Shown: positions 28,245-37,690, numbered from the stretch's first letter. The stretch is DNA of 64,000 nt from Paenibacillus lupini (GCF_011761355.1 NZ_JAASRW010000001.1:124001-188000); one strand, 5' to 3'. The notes: a model not told the origin generated them from the sequence alone. A program made the numbers and translations.

Positions 28245-29183
28245 GTGAAAATTAATGCAGTGTTCGAAGGTGGCGGAGTGAAGGGGATATCGCTGGCTGG
28301 GGCAGTCAGGGCTGCGGAGATGCAGGGAATTGGGTTTGAACAGGTAGCAGGTACATCAAGCGGAGCCATCATTGCAGCAATGCTTGCGGCTGGCTACAGT
28401 GGTCTTGAAATTAAACGGATCGTGGAGAATACGCCGTTTTCTACTTTCCTGAAGCGGTCGTTTATCTTCAATATGAAGGTGATTAGTCCAGCCCTTAGAT
28501 TGCTGGTGAAGAAGGGACTGTATAGTGGAGAGGCATTGGAATATTGGGTATCGCGCTTAATGGAAGCGAAGGGGATTCGGACGTTTGCGGATTTGCCGGA
28601 GTGTAAGCTGCGAATTGTAGCCTCAGATATTACCAATGGGCGGCTGCTAGTTCTGCCGGAAGATATCAAGATTTATGGGATGGATCCGAAAAAGCTTAGT
28701 GTTGCGAGAGCGGTTCGCATGAGCGCTAGTATTCCGTATTTCTTTGATCCGGTTGTTGTTCGTTATTCCAAGCTTTATTCTTCGTTATCCCAAAAGGAGA
28801 AGGAGGAGAAAGAGAAGCCTCATCTTCAAGCGTATATTGTGGACGGGGGATTGCTTAGCAATTTTCCGCTTTGGCTGTTTGATCGGGAGCAGGCGGGGAG
28901 GACGAATCCAGTACCAACGGTAGGGTTTCAAATGGTCGGAAAAAACGACAACGAACCGCATGAAATACGCGGTCCGTTGTCGATGCTTGAAGCAATATTT
29001 GAGACGATGATGCAAGCTCATGATGAACGGTATATTAAGAAATATGCCCGTGATCGAACCGTCAAAATCCCTACTTTAGGCATCCGGACTACACAGTTTC
29101 ATCTACCTGATGGGATGGCAGAGAAGCTGTTTCAGTCCGGATTTAAAGCTGCAAATCAATTTTTCGAAGGATTTCGTCAATGA
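28245..29183 (+). CDS. yqhO: Patatin-like phospholipase, YqhO-like
   Basis: The 312-aa protein has the patatin elements: oxyanion FEGGGVKG near the start, nucleophile GTSSG, and the DGG dyad aspartate in YIVDGGLLSNFPLW. GTG 28245 follows GGGGGA. In B. subtilis yqhO begins the block continued here by yqhQ, yqhR, aroQ, yqhT and efp. It likely hydrolyses lipid acyl esters; the substrate is unknown. Its end overlaps the convergent small membrane gene by 7 bp. Confidence 0.88.
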   Translation: MKINAVFEGGGVKGISLAGAVRAAEMQGIGFEQVAGTSSGAIIAAMLAAGYSGLEIKRIVENTPFSTFLKRSFIFNMKVISPALRLLVKKGLYSGEALEYWVSRLMEAKGIRTFADLPECKLRIVASDITNGRLLVLPEDIKIYGMDPKKLSVARAVRMSASIPYFFDPVVVRYSKLYSSLSQKEKEEKEKPHLQAYIVDGGLLSNFPLWLFDREQAGRTNPVPTVGFQMVGKNDNEPHEIRGPLSMLEAIFETMMQAHDERYIKKYARDRTVKIPTLGIRTTQFHLPDGMAEKLFQSGFKAANQFFEGFRQ

Positions 29184-29473
29184 TATTTCGGCAGATCATC
29201 GTCATCCTTGCCGCCATCGATAACCCGGAACGGCGTACGGCGCGATTTCGGCTTTTGCCGTGGAGTCGTTCTGGACTGTTTCACAAATGGCTGTTGTCTG
29301 ACTCGTACATTGCTTCCCCATGTGTTAGGCGGATATTTATATAACAGGAAGATGCCGCCAAGCACAATAATAGGAATTAGAAACGAAGTTAAATGCTGTC
29401 CGATTCCGTACAAAATCCCAATTGCCAGAAGGGCCAGCACAATAATTGACGATGCGTTCCATTTCCGCGGCAT
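29177..29473 (-). CDS. Small membrane protein in the yqhP position
   Basis: The 98-aa product has two hydrophobic helices at about 8-26 and 28-45, then a basic, arginine- and lysine-rich tail ending in an acidic KDDDDLP. It occupies the place of yqhP in the Bacillus order, but I cannot confirm homology. It lies 30 bp downstream of yqhQ on the same strand. Confidence 0.6.
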   Translation of the reverse strand: MPRKWNASSIIVLALLAIGILYGIGQHLTSFLIPIIVLGGIFLLYKYPPNTWGSNVRVRQQPFVKQSRTTPRQKPKSRRTPFRVIDGGKDDDDLPKYH

Positions 29474-29503
29474 GATACCACCTGTCCTTTATGTTGGAAT
29501 GGA

Positions 29504-30463
29504 TTATGCTTTGGTGCTCATTTGCTGGTCAAGCTCACGCATCCGGTTGAAGGAGGCGATAGATACAGCAACCTGTTCATCGTTAGGCTCTTTAGTTGTG
29601 AGAAGCTGTAGCCACAGGCCAGGATAGCCCAGATAACGAAGTACGGGTACATCACGCAGTGCATTCGTCCAGCGAAGCACCTCGTAGGAAATACCAAGCG
29701 TCACTGGAAGAAGCAGAATACGAATGTAGACACGTTCCCAAATCGTATCCCAATCAAAGATCGGAAGGGAATAGATGATAACCCCAACGATTACTGTGAA
29801 AATGATAAAACTGCTTCCGCAACGGTAATGAAGTCTGCTGTATTTTTGCACATTGCTTGGTGTTAATACCTCACCGGCTTCATAAGCGCTTATTACCTTA
29901 TGCTCAGCGCCATGATATTGGAAGAGCCGCTTGATAAGTGGTGTTACAGACATCAGATACAAGTAAACGAGAAGGATAATAAGTTTGATAAGTCCTTCTA
30001 ATAAGTTATGACCAACTTTGTTCTCGAATACATCCTCGAACAGTAAACTTTCAAGTGCTGCCGGAGCTGCAGTAAGAAGCAGCTTGCCGAATATAAAGGA
30101 GATAACACCTGCCGCGGCAACCCCAACGATCATTCCAAGGCTCCAGCCGGACTTTTCTTTCTTTTGAGCGGCTATTTTTTCTGCCTCGGACATATCGGCT
30201 GTTTCATCTTCCGCGTATGTTTCCATGGAGAAGTTCAAATGCTGTGAGCCTTTGGCACTGGAATCGATAATTCCGACAACACCCCGGACAAGAGGAATCC
30301 TCTTGAGCGATTGTACCCACCGTTTGGTCGTGCGGGGAACCTCGTAAAATACGATCTCATCGTTCTTCCTGCGTACAGCGGTTACATTCACATGTTTCCC
30401 CGCGAACATAACGCCTTCAATAACAGCTTGTCCGCCGTAAATGCTCATATTGTTTTGAGACAA
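29504..30463 (-). CDS. yqhQ: YqhQ, DUF1385 membrane protein
   Basis: The 319-aa protein starts with TTG 30463 behind GGAAGGTG. It has the family opening YGGQAVIEGVMF, a middle MSVTPLIKRLFQYHGAEHK segment and a RLHYRCGSSFIIF motif, with four to five hydrophobic segments. The family is widespread; a metal-related function has been suggested but is unsettled. It is transcribed from its own promoter, divergently from yqhR. Confidence 0.9.
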   Translation of the reverse strand: MSQNNMSIYGGQAVIEGVMFAGKHVNVTAVRRKNDEIVFYEVPRTTKRWVQSLKRIPLVRGVVGIIDSSAKGSQHLNFSMETYAEDETADMSEAEKIAAQKKEKSGWSLGMIVGVAAAGVISFIFGKLLLTAAPAALESLLFEDVFENKVGHNLLEGLIKLIILLVYLYLMSVTPLIKRLFQYHGAEHKVISAYEAGEVLTPSNVQKYSRLHYRCGSSFIIFTVIVGVIIYSLPIFDWDTIWERVYIRILLLPVTLGISYEVLRWTNALRDVPVLRYLGYPGLWLQLLTTKEPNDEQVAVSIASFNRMRELDQQMSTKA

Positions 30464-30521
30464 GAGCTTGTCACCTTCCTTAAATAGTATCGTCCCGATC
30501 AGGTGACGAAGGTATAAATCT

Positions 30522-30551
30522 ATTGTACTTGATCGTTTATAGATTTGCCAA
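30522..30551 (-). promoter_or_regulatory. Sigma-A promoter of yqhQ
   Basis: On the minus strand TTGGCA (30551-30546) and TACAAT (30527-30522) are 18 bp apart. Confidence 0.6.
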
Positions 30552-30659
30552 CGTCATCATCTTCCGTTTCCTATAGTTGCATGAATCCTTGGTTATCCTT
30601 GGGGACTACGTTGCATACTAGAAGAAAATTGGTTGTGCATGAGAAATGGAGGCATGATG

Positions 30660-31223
30660 ATGGCAGCAACAGGTGCAAAAGCTTTTGGGAAAGGTACAAA
30701 AGATAGCAAGCAGAATAACGCCAGACAAAGTGGCCAGAAAGAGCGGCAAGGAGCGGAGCATCATACGAATCCATGGCTGTTTAGCAGCATGATTGGTTTT
30801 TTTGCAGGTTTGGTATGGGGGATAACCCGCTGGCTCTTTTATGAATTAAAATTTACGGTAGAGCTTCCCGGTTTAATTGCCGATCCATTCTTTAGGGCTT
30901 CTTATTTAAAGACAGGCTGGGGCATAGTCGTAGGGATTGCATGCTATATCGTTTTTTCCATTATAGCGGCCCTACTATATAAGGCGCTGCTTGGCAAGCT
31001 GCGAGGACCTTGGCCGGGGGTGTTCTACGGACTCGGATGGTGGGTGGTCATGTTCTTGATCCTCGGTCCTACAATTGGCTTCTCTCGTCAGATTACTGTC
31101 GCAGGATGGAATACCTTGTTCTCAGAATTATGCATCTTCCTGTTATGGGGACTGTTTATTGGATACTCGATTGCCTTTGAATTTACAGACGAGGCTTCGA
31201 GAGAGCCGGTAGGCGCACATTGA
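30660..31223 (+). CDS. yqhR: YqhR membrane protein
   Basis: Three adjacent ATG codons occur at 30654, 30657 and 30660; the last has the right distance (7 nt) from GGAGG at 30648-30652. The 187-aa protein has a basic N-terminal 35 residues and four hydrophobic helices. Placement between yqhQ and aroQ matches YqhR in Bacillus. Function unknown. Confidence 0.82.
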   Translation: MAATGAKAFGKGTKDSKQNNARQSGQKERQGAEHHTNPWLFSSMIGFFAGLVWGITRWLFYELKFTVELPGLIADPFFRASYLKTGWGIVVGIACYIVFSIIAALLYKALLGKLRGPWPGVFYGLGWWVVMFLILGPTIGFSRQITVAGWNTLFSELCIFLLWGLFIGYSIAFEFTDEASREPVGAH

Positions 31224-31258
31224 CTCAAGGTTTCGACTTCTCAAGCAGCGGTCATTTG

Positions 31259-31267
31259 TGGTAAAAT
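31259..31267 (+). promoter_or_regulatory. Extended -10 promoter for aroQ
   Basis: TGGTAAAAT is an extended -10 (TGnTAnAAT type) about 50 bp before the aroQ start; no good -35 is visible. Confidence 0.4.
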
Positions 31268-31319
31268 GGCTAATGATCTTTGGCTAAGTGCAAGATTCGG
31301 CTGACTGGGAGGTGCGAAA

Positions 31320-31766
31320 TTGCTTAGAATTGTTGTATTAAACGGGCCTAACTTAAATATGCTTGGCGTACGTGAGCCTGGTGTATACGGCACAGAGACG
31401 CTGGCCCAGATCGAAGCGAAATTGCGCGAACAAGCATTGCAGCTCGGCGTGGAGCTGGAGTTTTTCCAATCCAATCACGAGGGTGCCCTCATTGACCGAA
31501 TACATAGCGCATTTGGGCAAGCAGATGGTATTGTAATTAATCCAGGCGCTTTGACTCATTATAGTTACGCGCTTAGAGACGCATTGAGCACGGTTGCTTT
31601 GCCGGTTGTTGAGGTGCATCTGTCCAATATACATAAACGTGAAGCGTTCCGTCATGTATCGGTCATAGCGCCGGTGGCGATTGGTCAAATCGCCGGCTTT
31701 GGCGGTCAAAGCTATGAGCTTGGACTTGCAGCGCTTGTTGCAAAGCTTCAAAATGGTTTTGCGTGA
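31320..31766 (+). CDS. aroQ: 3-dehydroquinate dehydratase, type II
   Basis: AroQ dehydrates 3-dehydroquinate in the shikimate pathway. The 148-aa protein has [11 protein letters not shown], the flexible catalytic loop with REPGVYG (Arg and Tyr), [12 protein letters not shown] and the [10 protein letters not shown] active-site segment. TTG 31320 follows GGGAGGTG. The next gene starts 14 bp after its stop. Confidence 0.95.
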   Translation: MLRIVVLNGPNLNMLGVREPGVYGTETLAQIEAKLREQALQLGVELEFFQSNHEGALIDRIHSAFGQADGIVINPGALTHYSYALRDALSTVALPVVEVHLSNIHKREAFRHVSVIAPVAIGQIAGFGGQSYELGLAALVAKLQNGFA

Positions 31767-31780
31767 AAGGGGAGCTTAAC

Positions 31781-32854
31781 ATGACACTCGAAAGAGTTAA
31801 TCGGCTGAGACAATTGATGGCCGAACAAAGCCTCGAAGCGATCATTATCGGAAGCGAGCACAATAGGCGTTATATCAGTGGGTTTACGGGATCATCCGGT
31901 ATTGTGGTAGTTACGCTGCAGGAGCAATTTCTGTTTACGGACTTCCGCTATATGACCCAGGCGCCGCAGCAAGCAGCTTCTTTCCATGTTATTGAACATG
32001 GACCAAGAGCCATTGTGAATATCCGGGAGCTGCTTGCGAGCAAAGGAATTCAAACGGCAGCATTCGAACAGGACCAGTTAGTCTTTAGCGAATATATGGC
32101 TTGGAGTGAAGCTCTAGGCAATATTAAGCTGACACCGGTATCGGGTCTCGTTGAGAAGCTGCGTATGTTTAAGGATGCTGCAGAACTTCAAATTATGCAG
32201 GAGGCGGCAAATCTAGCCGATAAGACCTTCCAGCATATTTTGAACCATATCAAGCCGGGTGTAAAAGAAAGCGACATCGCTCTTGAGATGGAGATGTTCA
32301 TGCGCAGCAATGGCGCAACTTCGTCGTCCTTTGACACGATCGTGGCATCGGGTGAACGCTCTGCTTTGCCGCATGGCGTGGCTAGCGAGCGAGTAATCGG
32401 CAATAATGAGTTTGTAAAGCTGGATTTTGGTGCGTATTATAAAGGTTACTGCTCTGACCTTACTCGTACGGTTGTAGTAGGTAAACCAACGGAGAAGCAT
32501 CTTGAAATCTACAATATCGTGCTGGAAGCACAGCTGCATGCCTTGGAGCATATCCGTCCGGGTATGACGGGTCATGACGCCGATGCGTTAACACGCGATA
32601 TTATTACGAAGTACGGCTATGGCGACAAGTTCGGGCATAGCACAGGTCATGGACTCGGTATGGAAATTCACGAGTATCCGCGACTTGCAAGAAACAGCGA
32701 TACGATTTTAACCCCCGGCATGACAGTGACGGTTGAACCTGGCATCTACCTCCCCGGCTTTGGCGGAGTGCGGATTGAGGACGACATCGTCATCACGGAA
32801 TCCGGTATTAAAATATTAACCTCATCCCCGAAAGCATTGATTACTCTGGGTTAG
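31781..32854 (+). CDS. papA: Xaa-Pro peptidase, M24 family (YqhT/PapA)
   Basis: ATG 31781 follows AAAGGGGAGC; the in-frame GTG 31763 is part of the aroQ end. The 357-aa protein has a creatinase-like N-terminal domain and a pita-bread C-terminal domain with metal ligands in KLDFGAYYKGYCSDLTRT, FGHSTGHGLGMEIHE, TVEPGIYLPG and RIEDD. It removes N-terminal residues ahead of proline. Sitting before efp suggests a shared proline theme, as in Bacillus. Confidence 0.92.
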   Translation: MTLERVNRLRQLMAEQSLEAIIIGSEHNRRYISGFTGSSGIVVVTLQEQFLFTDFRYMTQAPQQAASFHVIEHGPRAIVNIRELLASKGIQTAAFEQDQLVFSEYMAWSEALGNIKLTPVSGLVEKLRMFKDAAELQIMQEAANLADKTFQHILNHIKPGVKESDIALEMEMFMRSNGATSSSFDTIVASGERSALPHGVASERVIGNNEFVKLDFGAYYKGYCSDLTRTVVVGKPTEKHLEIYNIVLEAQLHALEHIRPGMTGHDADALTRDIITKYGYGDKFGHSTGHGLGMEIHEYPRLARNSDTILTPGMTVTVEPGIYLPGFGGVRIEDDIVITESGIKILTSSPKALITLG

Positions 32855-32891
32855 GGACCATTAAAGCAGTTATTTCAGGAGGGAATTAGAA

Positions 32892-33452
32892 GTGACAGTT
32901 TCAGTAAATGATTTCAAAACAGGTTTGACCGTTGAAGTAGAAGGCGATATTTTCTCGGTTACCGAGTTCCAGCACGTTAAACCAGGAAAAGGCGCGGCAT
33001 TCGTTCGCTCCAAACTAAAAAACCTCCGCAACGGTAACGTTGTTGAGAGAACTTTCCGTGCTGGCGAAACAATCGGCCGCGCAATCATCGAGAACCGTGA
33101 AGTACAATACCTGTACAACTCCGGTGATGAATATACTTTCATGGATAACGAGACTTATGACCAATTTGGTCTGGACTACAAACAACTCGAGTGGGAACTG
33201 AACTTCCTGAAAGAAAACATGAATGTTAACATCTCTAGCTACAAAGGCGAAATCATCGGTATTCAAATGCCTAACAGCGTTGAACTGAAAGTTGTTGAGA
33301 CAGATGCAGCCGTTAAAGGCAATACTGCACAAGGCGCTACGAAAAGTGCAAAAGTTGAAACAGGTCTGAACGTTCAAGTTCCACTGTTCATCAACGAAGG
33401 CGACGTTCTCTTGATCGATACACGTGAAGGTAAATACATCTCCCGTGCTTAG
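32892..33452 (+). CDS. efp: Translation elongation factor P
   Basis: EF-P relieves ribosome stalling at polyproline. The 186-aa protein has the three beta-barrel domains, the tip loop [10 protein letters not shown] with Lys33 (the residue modified in many bacteria) and a C-terminal [20 protein letters not shown] 32892 follows AGGAGG. Confidence 0.97.
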   Translation: MTVSVNDFKTGLTVEVEGDIFSVTEFQHVKPGKGAAFVRSKLKNLRNGNVVERTFRAGETIGRAIIENREVQYLYNSGDEYTFMDNETYDQFGLDYKQLEWELNFLKENMNVNISSYKGEIIGIQMPNSVELKVVETDAAVKGNTAQGATKSAKVETGLNVQVPLFINEGDVLLIDTREGKYISRA

Positions 33453-33465
33453 AAAATAGGGACAG

Positions 33466-33501
33466 GCCGTTCGAATCTCCGGATTCGGACGGCTTTTTTT
33501 T
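33466..33501 (+). terminator. Intrinsic terminator of efp
   Basis: GCCGTTCGAATC and GGATTCGGACGGC pair with a TCC loop and one bulged G, followed by eight T residues. Confidence 0.92.
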
Positions 33502-33605
33502 ATTATTGCTCTTAGATTTTCCGGAATGAAACTTGCTCAACTTCCAAAGGAAGGCAGCTTTTTCGACAAAATGCTAGGCGCATATACCCAGACATGCTGG
33601 GGTTG

Positions 33606-33614
33606 TGGTATAAT
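33606..33614 (+). promoter_or_regulatory. Extended -10 promoter of aspartokinase
   Basis: TGGTATAAT combines a TGn extension with a perfect -10; the -35 region is weak. Confidence 0.6.
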
Positions 33615-33657
33615 ATTGTCTTGTATGTTATATGTCAAGGTTGGGAGTGAATCAGCT

Positions 33658-34911
33658 TTGTCGTTGATAGTGATGAAGTTTGGCGGAAGCTCGGTAGGAT
33701 CACCTGAGCGGATGCAGCGTGTTGCGAAGCGGATTATTGATAACCAGCAAGCGGGTAACCGTGTTGTAGTTGTCGTTTCCGCAATGGGAGATACAACAGA
33801 TGATTTAATCGATCAGTCGAAGGCGCTTAACCCTAACCCTCCAGCGCGGGAGATGGATATGCTGCTTACGACAGGTGAACAAATATCGGTTGCATTATTG
33901 TCGATGACGATTCATCAGCTTGGCCATCAAGCGGTATCACTGACTGGCTGGCAAGCTGGCATTCGGACGGAAGCAGTACACAGCAAGGCGAAAATCACAG
34001 ATATTCGTCCAGATCGTTTGTTCAAAGAGCTTGATGCAGGCAATGTCGTCATTGTCGCAGGCTTCCAGGGCATGACGGAAGACGGCGATATTACGACGCT
34101 TGGACGCGGCGGTTCAGATACGACAGCCGTAGCGCTTGCCGCTGCTATCGAAGCAGATGTGTGTGAAATTTACACAGACGTGGACGGCGTTTATTCGACG
34201 GATCCACGCGTTGTGAAATGTGCACGTAAATTAAATGAAATTTCGTACGATGAAATGCTTGAACTAGCACATTTGGGTGCTGCCGTCCTTCATCCGCGTG
34301 CGGTGGAGTACGCGAAGCATAACAATGTAAGACTTGTCGTACGTTCCAGCTTTACGCAAAACGAAGGTACAAGTGTGAAGGAGGAAGCGATCATGGAGCA
34401 AGGCGTAGTCGTACGCGGCATCGCTTTTGACAAAAATGTAGCAAGAATCAGCATCCTCGGCGTTGAGGATGAGCCAGGCGTACTCGCTAAAGTATTTGGT
34501 GCGCTTGCTAATAACGGCATTGACGTTGATGTTATCGTACAAAGCGGAGTGAAAAGCGGTAAAGCGGATTTCTCCTTCACGGTATCGGGCGATGATGTTG
34601 CACGCGCTGTTGATGTAATTAACGGTAATCGCAACGAAGTGCCATTTAACGAAGTAACTTCGGAAGATAACCTTGTGAAAGTATCGATCGTTGGTGCAGG
34701 CATGGTCAGCAATCCAGGAGTTGCTGCTACGATGTTTGCAGCAATCTCGGATCTTGGCGTAAGCATCAAGATGGTCAGCACTTCCGAAATTAAAGTATCC
34801 TGCATTATCGCTGCAGAGCCGCTGCAAGAAGTTGTGCGCGCTCTTCATACGGCTTACGGCCTCGATACAGCAGAGCAAGTATTCGTCGGCGGACCTCAAG
34901 ACCGTCGTTAA
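33658..34911 (+). CDS. lysC: Aspartate kinase
   Basis: The enzyme phosphorylates aspartate, first step toward lysine, threonine, methionine and, in spore formers, dipicolinate. TTG 33658 lies behind GGGAGTG and gives MSLIVMKFGGSSVG, the standard start; the frame upstream to 33526 includes the promoter and is rejected. The 417-aa protein has the kinase domain (GRGGSDTTA, DVDGVYSTDPR) and two C-terminal ACT domains from about 265. No lysine riboswitch precedes it, so control may be by feedback on ACT. It could equally be named dapG. Confidence 0.93.
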   Translation: MSLIVMKFGGSSVGSPERMQRVAKRIIDNQQAGNRVVVVVSAMGDTTDDLIDQSKALNPNPPAREMDMLLTTGEQISVALLSMTIHQLGHQAVSLTGWQAGIRTEAVHSKAKITDIRPDRLFKELDAGNVVIVAGFQGMTEDGDITTLGRGGSDTTAVALAAAIEADVCEIYTDVDGVYSTDPRVVKCARKLNEISYDEMLELAHLGAAVLHPRAVEYAKHNNVRLVVRSSFTQNEGTSVKEEAIMEQGVVVRGIAFDKNVARISILGVEDEPGVLAKVFGALANNGIDVDVIVQSGVKSGKADFSFTVSGDDVARAVDVINGNRNEVPFNEVTSEDNLVKVSIVGAGMVSNPGVAATMFAAISDLGVSIKMVSTSEIKVSCIIAAEPLQEVVRALHTAYGLDTAEQVFVGGPQDRR

Positions 34912-34934
34912 TATGTAATTCTGAATTTATAATG

Positions 34935-34972
34935 AAAATGGCCGTGCAGGTTATTCTGCACGGCCATTTTTT
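34935..34972. terminator. Bidirectional terminator after aspartokinase
   Basis: AAAATGGCCGTGCA and TGCACGGCCATTTT form a perfect 14-bp inverted repeat with an 8-nt loop and T/A tails on both sides. Confidence 0.92.
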
Positions 34973-34984
34973 CGTACCTACAAG

Positions 34985-35130
34985 AAACGGTAAACGGAGC
35001 ATTTCGAATGATTCTGGAGAAGTGGTAACGTTCGCTTTTGCTCGGGGATTCCTACCACATTGAAAATTGTTCTAAGGAATCCTCGAGCAATGGCGATCGG
35101 AAGATCATTCGAATGTGCAGTTTGCCGTTT
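34985..35130. repeat. Large imperfect palindrome of 146 bp
   Basis: AAACGGTAAAC at 34985 with a CATTTCGAATGAT block pairs with ATCATTCGAATG and GTTTGCCGTTT ending at 35130; inside, TTGCTCGGGGATTCCT (35038-35053) pairs with AGGAATCCTCGAGCAA (35075-35090) with one mismatch. It lies between the aspartokinase terminator and the stop codon of the DUF441 gene. No coding frame fits. Confidence 0.7.
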
Positions 35131-35587
35131 ATCCTCCGCTCATAAGCTTAAACAACTTGTACAATATCGCCGTAATCCCAGCTGCCATTAATGGGCCAAC
35201 CGGGATACCTCGCAGAAAGATAATGCCAAAGATCGATCCGATAACTAGCCCAACAACCATCTGTGGATCAAGCTTAAGCAGATCAAGCCCTTTAGCATTC
35301 ATATAAGCTGCTACGGCACCACCAATGAGGGCAAGCCAGCCTGGCCAAGTATTAAACGCGGCAATCAGTTCTTTCATCTGGACCTTCCCGGAGGCGAACG
35401 GCACAAGTACGCTTAATGTGAGGAATAATAAGCCAAGCTCCAGCCCTCGACGTTCAATCGAAGGCAGGAACCGGCTTAGATGCAGCAGCTTAACGGCTAG
35501 CAGCACACATGCTGCTGTTGCAATAATAGGCGAGCGGCCTATTAAACCTATGATAATCAATCCTACTAATATCAATTCACCAGTCAT
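35129..35587 (-). CDS. UPF0756/DUF441 membrane protein
   Basis: The 152-aa protein has four or five hydrophobic helices, a LVPFASGKV loop and the closing VGPLMAAGI segment of the DUF441 family (B. subtilis YtwI). ATG 35587 gives [10 protein letters not shown]; a second ATG at 35605 would add six residues, and neither has a strong ribosome site. Its stop codon touches the palindromic element. Function unknown. Confidence 0.82.
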   Translation of the reverse strand: MTGELILVGLIIIGLIGRSPIIATAACVLLAVKLLHLSRFLPSIERRGLELGLLFLTLSVLVPFASGKVQMKELIAAFNTWPGWLALIGGAVAAYMNAKGLDLLKLDPQMVVGLVIGSIFGIIFLRGIPVGPLMAAGITAILYKLFKLMSGG

Positions 35588-35656
35588 TGTTAGAACCCCA
35601 GTCATGAAGCGGATAAACTGCTTGCTCCATTATATGGACATCCTGTGGCGAATATG

Positions 35657-36379
35657 TCAGTAGCAGGAACAGATCAGCATATCTCCATTAGTTTGAAGAC
35701 GAGGGACCTGGCTGTAAGCATCAACTTCCGCACAAATATCAATATCTCTTCCCATACCCAGTTTAACTAATCGTTTGCCTGTGGCACCGGAGCGGATCGT
35801 TTCTTTTATTTCATTAGATCGATTCTGATAGAGTGATAGCATGGCGAGTCCGAAGTCATCCATCGTAAGCTCCGACGTGCATGTTGCCTGCATCTTAGCT
35901 AGAAGCAGTCCTGCACATAAACCATCCTCAATGGCAAATTCATCATGGCTTCCTGCACATAAAATAACCACATCCCGTCGCAGATCAATGGCTGCTTTCG
36001 CACAGGCAGAGGCATTCAACAAGGCTGCCACCAATACATAATCCGCTCGAGTCGATTTATGAATAGCTCGGGTACCGTTAGTCGTTGTAAGAATGACACG
36101 ACGATCCTTTACGGAATTCATCAGGAATTCATCAGGAGAATTACCGAGATCGAAACCAGGGATTTTTTTGCAAAAACGCTCTCCGCACAGCAAATCGCCG
36201 TCTTTCTGCGCCGCTCGGGCATCCATGACCGTTTCAACGGGGACAACGCCAGAGGATCCGGTTGCCAGCGCGGTAATGATTGAGCTGGTTGCTCGAAGCA
36301 CATCAATAATGATGGCTGTTTTATGGACAAAATGCGCGGAGCTGGCTTCATTTACGCTTGAAATGACTTGAACCTGCAT
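35657..36379 (-). CDS. comB: 2-phosphosulfolactate phosphatase ComB
   Basis: ComB removes phosphate from phosphosulfolactate to give 3-sulfolactate, which accumulates in Bacillus spores. The 240-aa protein has the family motifs IIIDVLRATSSI, LCGER, SPDEF, LTTTNGTRAI and a CAGSHDEFAIEDGLCAG segment. ATG 36379 follows AAGGAAGAG. It lies 23 bp after comA on the same strand, the order of yitD-yitC function in B. subtilis. Confidence 0.88.
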   Translation of the reverse strand: MQVQVISSVNEASSAHFVHKTAIIIDVLRATSSIITALATGSSGVVPVETVMDARAAQKDGDLLCGERFCKKIPGFDLGNSPDEFLMNSVKDRRVILTTTNGTRAIHKSTRADYVLVAALLNASACAKAAIDLRRDVVILCAGSHDEFAIEDGLCAGLLLAKMQATCTSELTMDDFGLAMLSLYQNRSNEIKETIRSGATGKRLVKLGMGRDIDICAEVDAYSQVPRLQTNGDMLICSCY

Positions 36380-36402
36380 AGCAATCGCTCTTCCTTTCGT
36401 GC

Positions 36403-37230
36403 TTAAATCATATAATGAACAGGCTCCCCCCGCATTCCGAATTCGAAGGTATCGGAACGCAGCCCCCTGCGCATTGCCTCAAGTGCCAATGCGTCGCTTG
36501 GTGGAATATTACCCAGATGAACATTTGGGCCAAATTGCTGGAGCAAATAAGCCTGCTGCTGCTTCAGCGGAGCTTCCCACATTAAGCAGTCTTGGGTCGT
36601 CATTTCAGCTAGGATCTGCTCAATTGCCTGCTCACGGCAATTGCCATTTTCGTCAAATAAGCCAACGTCAATACCAGATTCACGCGCTTCAACGGTAATC
36701 CATTCAGCGCCGGCAGCAAGATCATAATCGGCTGTTACGGCTAATTGCTCAGGGTCGATGAGCGAACCTGCTGATTTTTTACCATACTCCGTAATAACAA
36801 GAAGCCCTCTTTCTTTGCCCTCTTTAATGAGCTCAGTCCGCTGCTTTCTGCTCATCTCAATCGTTCCATCCGATACCTCGATCCCATTAAAGCCAAGCTC
36901 GCATATCGTATCGAAGAAAGAAGGGGCTAATCGCTGCTGAACCGCTGTTTCTAGCAAAGTGCCTCCAGGCATGATAATGAGCCCTGCACTTCGGGCAAGT
37001 TCGATTTTACGTTTTAGAAGTTCTGGTTCATATAAGACGGCTGTTCCAAAACCAAGCTTTATTACGTTCATGTAGGGAGCTGCTACTTGAAGAAGATCAG
37101 CAAATCCATTTAGTCCAATTCCTTTGTCGATAACCATGGTTTTACCTTTATGGCGAATTGGAGCGTAATCGCGGTGTCCGCTTGGATCATGCAGCGTGCG
37201 GTGCCATGCCGCGTTACTTGCTTTTGTCAT
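36403..37230 (-). CDS. comA: Phosphosulfolactate synthase ComA
   Basis: ComA adds sulfite to phosphoenolpyruvate to make phosphosulfolactate. The 275-aa TIM-barrel protein has MVIDKGIGLNGFADLL, NVIKLGFGTAVLY, the FNGIEVSDGTIEM segment and a C-terminal VHLGNIPP. ATG 37230 is preceded by AGGAGT, which can pair with ACTCCC next to the start codon. With comB it forms the sulfolactate pair, fitting a spore former. Confidence 0.9.
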   Translation of the reverse strand: MTKASNAAWHRTLHDPSGHRDYAPIRHKGKTMVIDKGIGLNGFADLLQVAAPYMNVIKLGFGTAVLYEPELLKRKIELARSAGLIIMPGGTLLETAVQQRLAPSFFDTICELGFNGIEVSDGTIEMSRKQRTELIKEGKERGLLVITEYGKKSAGSLIDPEQLAVTADYDLAAGAEWITVEARESGIDVGLFDENGNCREQAIEQILAEMTTQDCLMWEAPLKQQQAYLLQQFGPNVHLGNIPPSDALALEAMRRGLRSDTFEFGMRGEPVHYMI

Positions 37231-37423
37231 GGGAGTTGACTCCTAACATTTGATGATTCCCGCGTGGGAGGCGGGGCATGAAGCAATATATGCAGCATCT
37301 GCTAGGCGTGTGCCCGAACGATAAGCATGAATTGCAGACGAGCCTGCATATGATGTGTTGATGGAGACATTGATAGTGAAAGCGGCTCACTTGGTGGCAA
37401 TTCTTTTTAGGAGGTGAACGGTT

Positions 37424-37690
37424 ATGTTGAATAAGATCGTGCTCACCATGGCGTCCCTTCGGCTGACATCAGGGACAATCGAAATTTGCGCGGCATTGCT
37501 CATGCTTAGGCTGAACCAGATCGATAAGGCTCTAGTGGTTAACTCATCGCTAGCTCTAGTTGGACCTTTTATATTAATCGCAACAACAACGGTTGGACTC
37601 ATAGGGATGACAGACAAGCTGTCCTTCGGCAAATTAGCGTGGGTAACTGCAGGTGTTGTTTGTTTGCTCATTGGCATATTGAAAAAATAG
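37424..37690 (+). CDS. yqhV: YqhV, DUF2619 membrane protein
   Basis: The 88-aa product has three hydrophobic helices, with RLTSGTIEICAALLML in the first. AGGAGGTG precedes ATG 37424. In Bacillus yqhV also lies directly upstream of spoIIIAA, which supports the name. Function unknown; a sporulation role is suggested only by position. Confidence 0.85.
   Translation: MLNKIVLTMASLRLTSGTIEICAALLMLRLNQIDKALVVNSSLALVGPFILIATTTVGLIGMTDKLSFGKLAWVTAGVVCLLIGILKK

Noticed and set aside
33502..33657. Lysine riboswitch upstream of aspartokinase
   Set aside because: The leader after the -10 is only about 45 nt and lacks the L-box core; it is too short for this riboswitch.
34264..34899. A 211-aa minus-strand frame across the aspartokinase gene
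   Set aside because: Antisense to conserved ACT domains, with no ribosome site and no known motif.
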